Positions 38,193 to 48,096 of a stretch of 64,000 nt of DNA are shown here, one piece after another. The stretch is from the NCBI GenBank assembly GCA_963826105.1, contig CAWGWA010000005.1:1-64000 (forward strand), in the 5' to 3' direction. Below the pieces are notes generated by a model. It was not told where the DNA came from. It did not search any database and worked only from the letters and a program-made list of their open reading frames with translations. The DNA comes from WHTI01 sp963826105 (GTDB lineage: Bacteria > Actinomycetota > CADDZG01 > WHSQ01). The position numbers and the translations under genes are program-made. How positions within the stretch are numbered: the first letter of the stretch is position 1; each line of letters starts with the position of its first letter.

Positions 38193-38971
38193 TGCTCTTG
38201 ACCGTCGATGTTGGAAACACCCAGACCCTGATCGGAGTCTTCGAGAAGGAACGCCTCGAACACGAGTGGCGTGTCTCGACCGATCCGAAAAGGACCGCCG
38301 ACGAGTTGGCGCTGCTCTTCGGTGAGTTCCTCCAACTCGCCGACCTCTCGTTCTCGAGACAGATCACGGGTGTCGCGATCTCTTCGGTCGTGCCCAAGGC
38401 GACACAGGAACTCCGAGAGATGACGCTGCGCTATTTCGGATTCCCTCCGGTCGTTGTCGAGCCCGGCGTTAAGACTGGGATCGCGATCCTTACCGACAAC
38501 CCGCGCGAGGTCGGCGCGGATCGGATCGCCAATGCCGTTGCCGCCCACGAGATGTTTCCAGACAGCTCTGCCGTGATCGTCGACTTCGGGACGGCCATCA
38601 CGGTCGATGCCGTTTCAGCCGAAGGGCAGTATCTCGGTGGCGCTATCGCGCCTGGTGTCGATACCGCAGCGTCCGCGCTCTTCTCGTCGACCGCTCAGAT
38701 CCGGCGTGTCCAACTGCTCGCTCCCTCGGCTGCTATCGGGAAGACGACCGTCGGCGCCGTTCAATCGGGCATCATGTTCGGAACGGCTGCGCTCGTCGAC
38801 GGGCTCATCGAGCGCGTGTCGGAAGAACTGGATGGCGATGTCGAGGTGATCGCCACCGGGGGCCTCGCCCCCGTGATCATCGAGCACTGCAAGTTGATCA
38901 AGCGGTTCGATCCGATGCTTACCTTGAACGGCTTGAGGTTGATCTTCGAGCTGAACATCAATGAAGGATGA
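38192..38971 (+). CDS. coaX: Type III pantothenate kinase
   Basis: 259 residues. An ASKHA-fold phosphate loop, TVDVGNTQTLIGVFE, opens the protein. VGADRIANAVAAHE and IVDFGTAITVDAVS carry the catalytic Asp and nucleotide contacts, and the ending is TGGLAPVIIEHC. It commits pantothenate to coenzyme A. It is translationally coupled to panC (TGATG). Confidence 0.96.
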   Translation: MLLTVDVGNTQTLIGVFEKERLEHEWRVSTDPKRTADELALLFGEFLQLADLSFSRQITGVAISSVVPKATQELREMTLRYFGFPPVVVEPGVKTGIAILTDNPREVGADRIANAVAAHEMFPDSSAVIVDFGTAITVDAVSAEGQYLGGAIAPGVDTAASALFSSTAQIRRVQLLAPSAAIGKTTVGAVQSGIMFGTAALVDGLIERVSEELDGDVEVIATGGLAPVIIEHCKLIKRFDPMLTLNGLRLIFELNINEG

Positions 38972-38978
38972 GGACCAC

Positions 38979-40436
38979 GTGACCACCGAAGGATCCAGCT
39001 ACTCCTACCCCTACTCCTACGACCGCACCGCGCTCGCGGAGGACATACGCACGCGACATGGTGAACTCGAGCCCGGCGCCGAGAGCGGCGAGGTCGTGCG
39101 TGTGGCGGGCAGGGTCAAGACGGTGCGAACGCACGGGAAGGTTGCGTTCTCCGATGTCGACGACCCGAGCGGACGGGTTCAGCTGTTCGCGACCATCGGG
39201 GTCCTCGGAGAGGACGGGATGACGGCGTTCCAGGGCCTCTCGGTGGGCGACATCGTGGGGGCCGAGGGTGAGGTCGTGATGACCCGCCGCGGGGAGCTGT
39301 CGGTGAAGGTCACCTCGACGGTGATCCTGGCCCCCTCTCAGCGCTCGATGCCGGATTCGTGGCATGGCGTTTCCGATATCGAAGTGCGCTACCGGCAGCG
39401 CTATCTCGATCTCATCGTCAACCCGGAGACGCGCCCGGTGATCAAGGCGCGGGCGGACGCCAATGCCGCCTCACGCGCGTTCCTCGAGGAACGAGGCTTC
39501 CTAGAGGTGGAGACCCCGCTGCTACAGCCGATCGCCGGAGGCGCCACGGCGCGGCCCTTCGTCACGCACCACAACGCGCTCGACATCGATCTGTACCTCC
39601 GGATCGCTCCCGAGCTCTATCTGAAGCGTCTGTTGATCGGGGGACTCGAGAAGGTCTACGAGCTCAACCGTAGCTTCCGCAACGAAGGTGTCTCCGCACA
39701 GCACAATCCCGAGTTCACCATGCTCGAGGCCTACGAGGCATACGTGGACTATCACCACACGATGTCTTTGGTCGAAGACCTCGTGCGCGCGATCGCCATC
39801 CGGGTCACCGGAGGAACGCTGGTCACGTGGGGCGGGACCGAGTTCGACCTCGCCGAGCCGTTCGCGCGCATCACGATGTTCGAGGCGATCGCGGCCAACG
39901 GCGGCCCGGACCTGAGCGACGCATGGGCCGGTGACGACGTTGAGGCGATCCGCTCGGCCGCGACCGCCGCCGGTGTCTCGGTCGATCCGTCGTGGTCGAT
40001 CGGCAAGATGCTCATGGAGATCTTCGAGGCCGTGGCCGAGAAGAAGCTCATCCGGCCGACCTTCGTCGCGGGGATGCCTAAGGACGTTTCCCCGCTCGCG
40101 AAAGACCACCGCGAGATCAAGGGCTTCACCGAGCACGCGGACCTCATCATCGGCGGCATGGAGATCGCCCCCATCTATTCGGAACTGAACGATCCCGACG
40201 AGCAGCGCCGCCGGTTCGAGGCTCAGATGAAAGCGCGAGCGGCGGGGGATCAGGAGGCGGCGATGGCGGACGAGGACTTCCTCGAGGCCCTGTCATACGG
40301 GATGCCACCGGCCGGAGGTTTCGGGGTTGGCATCGACCGCCTCCTGCGGGTGCTCCTCGATCTGGGGTCGCTGAGGGACGTGATCCTGTTCCCCACGATG
40401 AAGCCAGAACCTAAGGGTGACGCCGTCCCTGACTAA
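38979..40436 (+). CDS. lysS: Lysyl-tRNA synthetase, class II
   Basis: About 485 residues. An N-terminal OB-fold anticodon domain (VRVAGRVKTVRTHGKVAFSD) precedes the class II core: motif 1 ending in FLEVETPLLQP, motif 2 YELNRSFRNEG...HNPEFTMLE, and motif 3 GFGVGIDRLLRVLLD. GTG 38979 is chosen because GAGGA lies five bases upstream. ATG 38961 overlaps coaX and lacks a ribosome site but is possible. The N-terminus has an odd Ser/Tyr repeat (SYSYPYSYD). Confidence 0.96.
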   Translation: MTTEGSSYSYPYSYDRTALAEDIRTRHGELEPGAESGEVVRVAGRVKTVRTHGKVAFSDVDDPSGRVQLFATIGVLGEDGMTAFQGLSVGDIVGAEGEVVMTRRGELSVKVTSTVILAPSQRSMPDSWHGVSDIEVRYRQRYLDLIVNPETRPVIKARADANAASRAFLEERGFLEVETPLLQPIAGGATARPFVTHHNALDIDLYLRIAPELYLKRLLIGGLEKVYELNRSFRNEGVSAQHNPEFTMLEAYEAYVDYHHTMSLVEDLVRAIAIRVTGGTLVTWGGTEFDLAEPFARITMFEAIAANGGPDLSDAWAGDDVEAIRSAATAAGVSVDPSWSIGKMLMEIFEAVAEKKLIRPTFVAGMPKDVSPLAKDHREIKGFTEHADLIIGGMEIAPIYSELNDPDEQRRRFEAQMKARAAGDQEAAMADEDFLEALSYGMPPAGGFGVGIDRLLRVLLDLGSLRDVILFPTMKPEPKGDAVPD

Positions 40437-40463
40437 CCTCGTGCTGATGCGAGGATGCAGCCT

Positions 40464-41894
40464 ATGAGCAGGCGGCACCTGGCGGCGGCCCTCGTCCTGT
40501 TTGCCCTGGTGGGCACGGGTTGTGAGGGCGAACCCATAGACGATCCATTCCCGGGGCGATCTCCGATCGGCCGGCCGACGTCTTCCGAGAGTTTGGTTAT
40601 CGGGCTCGTCGGAACCTTGTCGGGACCGGACTCGTGGCGCGGGGAGGACGCGTTCGAAGGCGCCGACCTCGCGCTCCACGAACTCAATGCGAGTCGTCCG
40701 GCGGGTGCGATGCCGATCGAGCTCATCTCGCTCGACGACGAAGGAGATCCCGCCAAGGCCCTGACCAGGATCGAGGAGATCGCCGGACTCGAGCGATCGA
40801 TCGGACTCATCTACGCAGGCCCGTCGGGAGTGCTGCCGGAAGCCGAAGAGGTTCTGGCCGCGCGCGGTATCCCGGCGATCACCCTCTTCTCCGATCTCTA
40901 TGGGGCCGAGGAGATGACCGAGCACACGTTCCAGGCGGGGCCTTCGAAAGTGTGGGAGGCGCGCCGTTTGGCCGCGTACCTCGACTCGGACCGTGGTTAT
41001 CGCAAGGTTGGCGTTCTTGCTCCCAACACTGACGAAGGGTCTGTCGCGATCGACGCGATCGAGACGGAGATGCCATCGCGCACGAGGGTTGTCGACGTCA
41101 CCTATGCATCGCAAGAAACCCTGAGCTCCGGGCTGGAACGACTGCGTCGGGAGCATGTGGAGGCTGTGATCTTCGACGGTTCCCCATCTGCCTTCCGTAC
41201 GGCGATCGAGGCGGTTACCGAGATGGGTGGGCTCTATGAAGGAACCGACTCGGCCCGCATCGCTTCTGCTCGACCGCGAGACCGGCGCGCTCGCACCGAC
41301 ACCGGCTGGTGGCACCCGCAGCTGGCGGCGTTCGATGGAGCCATCAGTCCCCGAGTTGGGCCGGGGGTTCCCCCGGGAACGGTGGCCTCGGATACGTACG
41401 CGCGCGGAGTTCACTATCTCCCGGTCCCGAGTTTCAAGTCATTCCGCATCGCATTCGAGGAGTGGTGGGACCAGGAGCCGTTCGCGTGGGAGCAGCGTTC
41501 CTACGACGCGGTGAAGCTGATCGGGTGGGCGGCGGAGCGCGCCGATCCCGGCGCCGATCTCAGCCACGAGATGGAGAAGATCGATGGGCATCGGTTCGGC
41601 GGTCTCGACATAACCCTCGGTCCGGACGATCACATGCTGGTCGATCAATCTCGCGTCGGGCTCTGGGTGGTTCCGGCCGCATCGTCCGTGGTCAGAGAGC
41701 GCGACCGACTTCCGGAGGATCTCCCCTGGGTGCCCCTGGGCCGTGGGTTCTCGATCAACGGCAAGGTGACCGACGTGGCCCCGTCGGATTGGTCGGCCCT
41801 GTTCCGCAACCCACCCCCGGCTGGAGCGCCCCCGCCGGCCAACCGCCAGTGGAGGTTCGGGGTCTCAACCCCCCGGTCCGATCCCTGGTCGTAG
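40464..41894 (+). CDS. Periplasmic-binding-protein-like lipoprotein (Leu/Ile/Val-binding type)
   Basis: About 476 residues. The signal peptide MSRRHLAAALVLFALVGTGC ends in a lipobox. The rest has the type 1 binding-protein pattern (VIGLVGTLSGPDSWRGEDAF, LISLDDEGDPAKALTRIEEI, IGLIYAGPSG). No permease or ATPase gene is nearby, so it is an orphan receptor or sensor subunit. Residues near 41245-41290 (SARIASARPRDRRARTDTG) look unlike the flanks, while another frame there reads PASLLLDRETGALAPTPAGG; a compensating pair of indels is possible. ATG 40455 is an alternative start. Confidence 0.75.
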   Translation: MSRRHLAAALVLFALVGTGCEGEPIDDPFPGRSPIGRPTSSESLVIGLVGTLSGPDSWRGEDAFEGADLALHELNASRPAGAMPIELISLDDEGDPAKALTRIEEIAGLERSIGLIYAGPSGVLPEAEEVLAARGIPAITLFSDLYGAEEMTEHTFQAGPSKVWEARRLAAYLDSDRGYRKVGVLAPNTDEGSVAIDAIETEMPSRTRVVDVTYASQETLSSGLERLRREHVEAVIFDGSPSAFRTAIEAVTEMGGLYEGTDSARIASARPRDRRARTDTGWWHPQLAAFDGAISPRVGPGVPPGTVASDTYARGVHYLPVPSFKSFRIAFEEWWDQEPFAWEQRSYDAVKLIGWAAERADPGADLSHEMEKIDGHRFGGLDITLGPDDHMLVDQSRVGLWVVPAASSVVRERDRLPEDLPWVPLGRGFSINGKVTDVAPSDWSALFRNPPPAGAPPPANRQWRFGVSTPRSDPWS

Positions 41895-42070
41895 GCGCCC
41901 GCGGACCGCGAAACTAGCGCCCCGCTTCACTTAGGCACGACCCCGGCTGTGCCGATGGAGCAGTTATGGAGTAACCGGCCAGAATCGTGACTGGGACCCA
42001 TATCGAAGGTGGAGAAGTTGGGTAGGGAACGTATCGGATACCTCGAACGTTCTACTGCTAGTAGTTACTT

Positions 42071-42101
42071 AGGGGGAATATGACATCCCCCTCCGTATAA
42101 T
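42071..42101 (+). promoter_or_regulatory. Candidate clpC promoter with adjacent inverted repeat
   Basis: TATAAT at 42096-42101 is a perfect -10 box. Just upstream AGGGGG-N10-CCCCCT (42071-42092) forms an inverted repeat covering the -35 position, where no TTGACA is seen. This suggests an activator-dependent or repressed promoter. The leader to GTG 42166 is about 58 bases. Confidence 0.5.
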
Positions 42102-42165
42102 CGACATAGTCAGATAAGAGGCCCGAGGTAAGAGTCGGGCGCAAGCCAGAGGAGGCGTGGCCCAG

Positions 42166-44690
42166 GTGTTCGAACGATTCACAGACAGGGCCCGCAGGGT
42201 GGTCGTCCTTGCCCAAGAAGAGGCGAGGCTTCTCAATCACAACTACATCGGTACCGAGCACATCCTGCTCGGGCTGATCCATGAAGGCGAAGGCGTTGCT
42301 GCCAAGGCCCTCGAGTCGCTGGGGATCTCTCTAGAGAAGGTCCGTCAGCAGGTCGAGGAGATCATCGGTGCCGGCCAGTCGCCACCCTCGGGACACATCC
42401 CCTTCACCCCTACGAGCCAAGAAGGTTCTCGAGTTGTCGCTCCGCGAGGCGCTGCAGCTCGGACACAATTACATCGGCACCGAGCACATCCTGCTCGGTC
42501 TGATCCGCGAGGGCGAAGGCGTTGCCGCCCAGGTCCTCGTCAAGTTGGGGGCCGACCTCGGTCGTGTCCGCCAGCAGGTCATCCAGCTCCTGTCCGGGTA
42601 CTCCGGGCAGAAGGGCGAGCCCGCCGCTGCGGGTGGTGGCGGTGGCGAGTCCCCACAGGGTTCGCTCGTGCTCGACCAGTTCGGGCGCAACCTGACCCAG
42701 AACGCACGCGAGAACAAACTCGACCCGGTCATCGGTCGCGAGAACGAGATCGAGCGCGTCATGCAGGTGCTGTCTCGCCGCACCAAGAACAACCCCGTTC
42801 TGATCGGCGAGCCCGGCGTCGGCAAGACCGCGATCGTCGAAGGACTTGCTCAGGCGATCGTCAAGGGCGAGGTGCCCGAGACACTCGAGAACAAGCAGCT
42901 CTACACCCTCGACCTCGGTGCATTGGTTGCAGGGTCGCGTTACCGCGGTGACTTCGAAGAGCGCCTCAAGAAGGTCCTCAAGGAGATCAAGACCCGCGGC
43001 GACATCATCCTGTTCATCGACGAGCTCCACACTCTTGTTGGTGCGGGTGCCGCCGAAGGTGCGATCGACGCCGCCAGCATCCTCAAGCCGATGCTCGCGC
43101 GTGGTGAGCTCCAGACGATCGGTGCGACGACACTCGACGAGTACCGCAAGCACCTCGAGAAGGACGCGGCGCTCGAGCGTCGTTTCCAGCCGATCAAGGT
43201 TCCCGAGCCGTCGGTCGCTCACACGATCGACATCCTTAAGGGACTGCGCGACCGCTACGAGGCACACCACCGGGTCAACATCACGGACCAGGCCCTCGTT
43301 GCCGCCGCCAACCTTGCCCACCGATACATCGCGGATCGCTACCTGCCAGACAAGGCGATCGACCTGATCGACGAGTCCGGTTCCAGGCTGCGCATCCGCA
43401 GGATGTCGGCACCGCCCGACAGCCGTGAGCTCGACGACAAGATCGCCGATGTCCGCCGCAAGAAGGAAGAGGCGATCGAGCAGCAGGACTTCGAGCGCGC
43501 CGCGTCGTTCCGCGATGAAGAGAAGACCCTCATGGAGGAGCGTTCGCTTAAGGAGTCCGAGTGGAAGACCGAGCAGGGCGATGCCTTCGCCACGGTCGAC
43601 GAGGAGCAGATCGCCGAGGTCCTGTCGTCCTGGACCGGCATCCCCGTCACTTCACTCACTGAGGAAGAGACCGCGAAGCTGCTGCGTATGGAAGACGAGA
43701 TGCACAAGCGGATCGTCGGCCAGCACGATGCGATCTCTGCGGTGTCTCGCTCGATCCGCAGGACGCGGGCCGGGTTGAAGGACCCGAAGCGTCCCGCCGG
43801 TTCGTTCATCTTCCTCGGCCCTTCGGGAGTCGGGAAGACCGAGACCGCCAAGGCGCTCGCTGAGTTCATGTTCGGCGACGAGGACGCACTGATCATGCTC
43901 GACATGTCCGAGTACATGGAGAAGCACACCGTGAGCCGTCTCGTCGGTTCGCCTCCGGGCTACGTCGGCTACGAAGAGGGCGGTCAGCTGACCGAAGCGG
44001 TCAGACGTCGTCCTTACTCTGTCGTGCTTCTCGACGAGATCGAGAAGGCACACCCGGACGTGTTCAACACCTTGCTTCAGATCCTCGAGGACGGTCGTCT
44101 GACCGACGCTCAGGGCAAGGCCGTGGACTTCAAGAACACGGTAATCATCATGACCTCGAACCTCGGGACCAGGGACATCCGTAAGCCGCAGATGGGCTTC
44201 GGAACCCAGGACTCGGAGCTCAGCTACGAGAAGATGAAGGACAAGGTGAACGACGAGCTCAAGAAGAGCTTCCGTCCGGAGTTCCTCAACCGTATCGACG
44301 AAGTCATCGTCTTCCACGAGCTCAGCAGAGAAGAGGTCCACTCGATCGTCGAGCTGCTCATCAAGCGAGTCGTCGAGCACCTCAAGAGCCAGGACGTCGA
44401 GCTCGAGCTCACCGAGAGCGCGAAGGACAAGCTGGTCTCGACCGGCTACGACCCCTCGCTCGGTGCTCGACCGCTACGGCGAGCGATCCAGCGACTCATC
44501 GAGGACCCGCTGTCCGAGAAGATCCTGTGGAAGGAATTCGAGGCCGGCGACACGATCGTCGTCGACACCGAGGGCGAGGGCGAGGACACTCCAGATCGTG
44601 TTCCGCAAGGCGGAACGCACCCCGGACATCATCCCGGTCGAACTGGCCGGTGCAGGAGCCGGGGCCGACGAGGGAGAATCGTCCGAGTAG
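42166..44690 (+). CDS. clpC: ClpC-type AAA+ unfoldase, frameshifted twice
   Basis: Hsp100 partner of the ClpP protease. GTG 42166 gives MFERFTDRARRVVVLAQEEA, the standard actinobacterial start, with GGAGG about 11 bases upstream. Two Clp_N repeats (each with GTEHILLGLI) are followed by D1 (Walker A GEPGVGKTA, Walker B IILFIDELH), a UVR-containing middle domain and D2 (GPSGVGKTE, VVLLDEIEKAHPDV). The frame changes near 42413, between GHIPFTP and RAKKVLELSLREAL (one extra base). It changes again near 44590, after which LQIVFRKAERTPDIIPVELA ends at TAG 44688-44690. The intact length is about 840 residues. Confidence 0.94.
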
Positions 44691-44750
44691 ACTGATCAAG
44701 GTTTCCACCCGGTGCCCGACAAGAGGGCACCAGGTGGGATGAGAGAGATG

Positions 44751-44788
44751 AAGCCCGACGCCGAGGTCCGCCTCCGTCGGGCTTTTCT
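44751..44788 (+). terminator. Rho-independent terminator after clpC
   Basis: AAGCCCGAC (44751-44759) pairs with GTCGGGCTT (44776-44784), and GAGG/CCTC extends the stem inside. TTTTCTCT follows. Confidence 0.85.
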
Positions 44789-44905
44789 CTGTCCATCCGC
44801 ACCTCTGAAGTCCCCGACGCGCCGTTAAGCAAGCACCTGGGACCACAGAAGTGCATCTTGCTTGCTTGGGCAACGTCCTCCCATGGAAGTGTCGTAGGGG
44901 GTCCC

Positions 44906-44911
44906 TAGGGT
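44906..44911 (+). promoter_or_regulatory. -10 box of a leaderless-type promoter for radA
   Basis: TAGGGT then six bases (GAGGAC) and ATG 44918. The spacer contains GAGG, so a ribosome site is also possible. Confidence 0.45.
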
Positions 44912-44917
44912 GAGGAC

Positions 44918-46265
44918 ATGGCTAAAGAGCGCATCACTCACTCCTGTACGACGTGCGGATTCTCCAGCCCGAAGTGGTTCGGGCGTTGTCCCGATTGCGG
45001 AGCGTGGAGCACCGCGGCACAGTCGGGAGCGGCCGGCCCGGCGGCGTCGGGTGTGACCGTGCTCGGCTCCGGTGGCGCCGCGCTCGCTCGATTCTCCACG
45101 GGCATCGGTGAGGTCGATCGGGTTCTCGGCGGCGGATTCGTGGCCGGCACCTGCGCGCTCCTGGCGGGGGAGCCCGGGATCGGGAAGTCGACGATCGTTC
45201 TGCAACTCCTGGCCGGGATGCTCGGCGCGGATCGCAAGACCCTTCTCGTTACCGGTGAGGAGTCGCTCGATCAGGTCGCGCTGCGCGGATCGCGTCTCGG
45301 AGTCGACACCGAACACTTCCGTGCGTTGTCGACAACTTCCCTCGAATCGGTTCTCGCGGCATCGAGGACGGAGTCGCCCGATGTTCTGGTCGTCGATTCG
45401 ATCCAGACGCTCGAGACCTCCGCCGCGGAGCAGGGTGCCGGGTCGGTGGTGCAGGTGCGCGATTGCGCCGCTCATCTGACCCGTCATGCGAAGGAAACTG
45501 GAACCATCGTCGTGTTGGTCGGTCATGTGACCAAAGAGGGGACCGTCGCCGGTCCCAAAGACTCTCGAGCACGTCGTCGATGTCGTCCTGACCCTCGAGG
45601 GCGAACGGACCGGCACGGTCCGGCTGCTTCGTGCGGCTAAGAACCGGTTCGGCTCGTGCGAGGAGACCGGCGTGTTCATGATGACCGAGTCCGGCCTCGA
45701 GCCCGTCGCCGACCCTTCGGCGATGCTCCTGGCCGACCGGCGCCCGGGCGTGCCGGGGTCGGTGGTCTTCCCCGGACTGGAGGGGACCCGGCCCTTGATG
45801 GTCGAGATCCAGGCCTTGGTGGCCAACAGCGACCTGGCTAACCCTCGCCGCGTTCCCATCGGGCTCGACCCCAGGCGCCTCAGTTTGTTGCTCGGGGTGC
45901 TGTCGCTGCACGCGGGTGTCGAGCTTCACAAACTCGATGTGTTCGCCGCGGCCGCTGGGGGCCTGGCGGTCAAAGAACCGGCATCGGATCTCGCCATCGC
46001 GCTGGCGCTCGTCTCCGCTGCGTGGAAGCGACCGGTTCCCGCCGAGATGGTGGTAATGGGCGAGGTCGGCCTTGGGGGCGAGGTGAGGCGCGTCCCCGGG
46101 ATCGAACGCCGGCTGTCCGAGGCCGCACGACTCGGCTTCGAGCGCGCGATCGTGCCTCACGGTGCTACACGGATTCCACGAGGTATCCGATGCATCGCCG
46201 TGTCCGATGTTCTGGAGGCAACGCGCGAACTTGGGGCCACGCTTCAGGCGGTCAACGCGGGCTGA
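44918..46265 (+). CDS. radA: DNA repair protein RadA, frameshifted
   Basis: A branch-migration ATPase. The zinc finger (CTTCGFSSPKWFGRCPDCGAW), RecA-like core (GEPGIGKSTIVLQ, LVVDSIQTLE), KNRFG motif (LLRAAKNRFGSCEETGVF) and Lon-like C-terminal domain (LGVLSLHAGVELHKLDVFA) are all present. The frame breaks at about 45557, where CCCAAAGACT would read GPKTLEHVV if it had one A fewer. The second half continues to 46265. No disA gene follows, unlike in many actinobacteria and Firmicutes. Confidence 0.94.
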
Positions 46266-46448
46266 GGAGCCAAGCCAAGAAACTCGGGAATCCCTTGAAA
46301 CCATCGCTCGGTCGCGCTCCCAGGCTCGCCCGGTTCCAGGGATCCTCGTGGTACTCTTGTGAATCTGTTCGGCCGGGTGTCGGCCGGAGGAATCTCGGTT
46401 CAGAGGCGCAAGCGATGCTACGCGCCGGAAGGCAGGAGGTATTTCTAC

Positions 46449-46931
46449 GTGGGCTTCAAAGTAGGGGACAAGGTCGTTTACCCGCACCACGGTGCAGCCG
46501 TCATCGAGCGTCTCGAGGACAAGGAGATGTTCGGGGAGAAGCGGGAGTACTTCATCCTCCAGCTGGCCTACGGAGAGCTGACCCTCATGGTCCCGGTGGA
46601 CTCCACCGAGGAGGTTGGGCTGCGCGACGTGACTCCGGCGAAGGAGATGCCGAAGGTCTTCAAGGTCCTCCAGAAGAACGAGCCCACCCAGAACACGACC
46701 AACTGGTCCCGACGGTTCAAGGCCAACGTCGAGAAGCTCCGCTCCGGCGACATCTACAAGGTTGCCGAGGTCGTTCGTAGCCTTCACCAGCGCGACAAGG
46801 AGAAGGGTCTCTCGGCAGGCGAGAAGCGGATGCTCACCAAGGCACGCCAGATCCTGGTGTCGGAGCTGACCTTCTCGAAGAACTGTGACGAGGAAGCAGC
46901 CGAGAAGATGCTGGACGAGGTTCTGGGATAA
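46449..46931 (+). CDS. carD: CarD-family transcriptional regulator
   Basis: 160 residues from GTG 46449, with AGGAGG nine bases upstream. The N-terminal RNA-polymerase-interacting domain (FKVGDKVVYPHHGAAVIERL) and the helical DNA-binding part (NTTNWSRRFKANVEKLRSGD, LTKARQILVSELTFSKNCDE) match actinobacterial CarD, which stabilises open promoter complexes. A TACTCT -10-like box lies at 46352. ispD begins over its stop codon. Confidence 0.95.
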   Translation: MGFKVGDKVVYPHHGAAVIERLEDKEMFGEKREYFILQLAYGELTLMVPVDSTEEVGLRDVTPAKEMPKVFKVLQKNEPTQNTTNWSRRFKANVEKLRSGDIYKVAEVVRSLHQRDKEKGLSAGEKRMLTKARQILVSELTFSKNCDEEAAEKMLDEVLG

Positions 46932-47617
46932 CTCCCTCCTCGCAGCCAGCAGCGATCCTCGTAGCGGGCGGCCGCGGAGAGCGAGCCCGGTCCGGTGAGG
47001 ACTACATCCCCAAACAGTTCCGATCACTCGCGGGCCGAAGCGTGATCTCGTGGTCTTACGACGCGCTGCAGGCTGCCGGATGCGATCCCGTTGTGGTCGT
47101 GGCCCCCGATGAATTCCACGATCTGGTTCGCACCACCCTCGGAGCGGAAGTGATCCTGGCGCCCGCCGGAATCGATCGGCAGGCATCGGTGCGGAACGGC
47201 CTCGAGAAGGTCGACTCGGAAGTCGTGGTGATCCACGACGCGGTCAGGCCATTCCTGACCAAGGAGATGGTCGGAGCAACGCTCGGTGCCCTTGCCGGTC
47301 ACGACGGGGCGATCATCGCGGCGCCGGTCGACGAGACCCTCAAGAGGGTCGAGGGCACGGACGTGGTCGACACCGTCGACCGGAAGGATCTATGGCGTGC
47401 CCAGACCCCTCAGGTGTTCCGCTCGAGTGTCATCAAGGATGCACACCGCCGTGCCCTGGCCGACGGTCTCGAGGTCACCGACGATTCTGCGCTCCTCGAA
47501 TCCTACGGAGGCACTGTGGCAGTCGTGCCGGGAGACAATCGCAACTTGAAGATCACCTACCCCGAAGACTTCGCCCTGGCGGAGGCGTTCCTCATGGCGG
47601 CGGAGGGATCCGGGTGA
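46928..47617 (+). CDS. ispD: 2-C-methyl-D-erythritol 4-phosphate cytidylyltransferase, non-canonical start
   Basis: The nucleotide-binding start of the family (ILVAGGRGERARSGEDYIPK, with the essential Arg and Lys) lies in frame upstream of the first ordinary start codon (GTG 47042), so the gene must begin earlier. Between an upstream stop at 46886 and that motif there is no ATG, GTG or TTG. The only fitting codon is ATA at 46928, overlapping the carD stop (GGATAACT). If the fourth base were G this would be the usual ATGA overlap. Other motifs: VVVIHDAVRPF and WRAQTPQVFRSSV. It is the third enzyme of the MEP isoprenoid pathway. ispF overlaps by four bases. Confidence 0.85.
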   Translation: MTPSSQPAAILVAGGRGERARSGEDYIPKQFRSLAGRSVISWSYDALQAAGCDPVVVVAPDEFHDLVRTTLGAEVILAPAGIDRQASVRNGLEKVDSEVVVIHDAVRPFLTKEMVGATLGALAGHDGAIIAAPVDETLKRVEGTDVVDTVDRKDLWRAQTPQVFRSSVIKDAHRRALADGLEVTDDSALLESYGGTVAVVPGDNRNLKITYPEDFALAEAFLMAAEGSG

Positions 47618-48096
47618 GGATCGGAAGTGGGTTCGACGTGCACGCCTTCGATCCGGACGGAGATTCGGTCGTCATCGGCGGGGTCGATGTCCCTCACGAC
47701 GCGGGGCTTTCCGGCCACTCCGACGCCGACGTGCTCTGCCACGCGATCGCCGACGCTCTGCTGGGAGCCGCCGGGATCGGAGATCTCGGGAGCAACTTCC
47801 CGGCCACCGATGAGTGGAAGGACGCCTCGAGCCTCGACATCCTGACCGAAACGATGCGCCGGGTGGAGGGTGCTGGCTACCAGGTCGGAAACATCGACGC
47901 CACCGTGATCGCCGAGCGCCCGCGTCTTTCGCCCCACCGCGACGAGATGGTCGCGAACCTCGCTCGAGCGCTCGGGATCCCCGGGCGGACGATTTCGGTG
48001 AAGGCGACCACGACCGATGGAGTCGGTTTCACCGGCCGGGGCGAGGGCATCGCGGCGATGGCCGTGGTCGCTCTGGAGAATAAAGTGCGTCCATGA
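47614..48096 (+). CDS. ispF: 2-C-methyl-D-erythritol 2,4-cyclodiphosphate synthase
   Basis: 160 residues from GTG 47614 inside the ispD stop. Metal ligands are in GFDVHAFDPD and LSGHSDADVLCHAIADALLG, and the C-terminal segment KATTTDGVGFTGRGEGIAAM is typical. It follows ispD in the MEP pathway after the CDP-ME kinase step. It overlaps cysS by four bases (ATGA). Confidence 0.97.
   Translation: MRIGSGFDVHAFDPDGDSVVIGGVDVPHDAGLSGHSDADVLCHAIADALLGAAGIGDLGSNFPATDEWKDASSLDILTETMRRVEGAGYQVGNIDATVIAERPRLSPHRDEMVANLARALGIPGRTISVKATTTDGVGFTGRGEGIAAMAVVALENKVRP

Noticed and set aside
45249..47186. A 645-codon open frame antisense to radA, carD and ispD
   Set aside because: It overlaps three well-supported genes and shows no domain motif.
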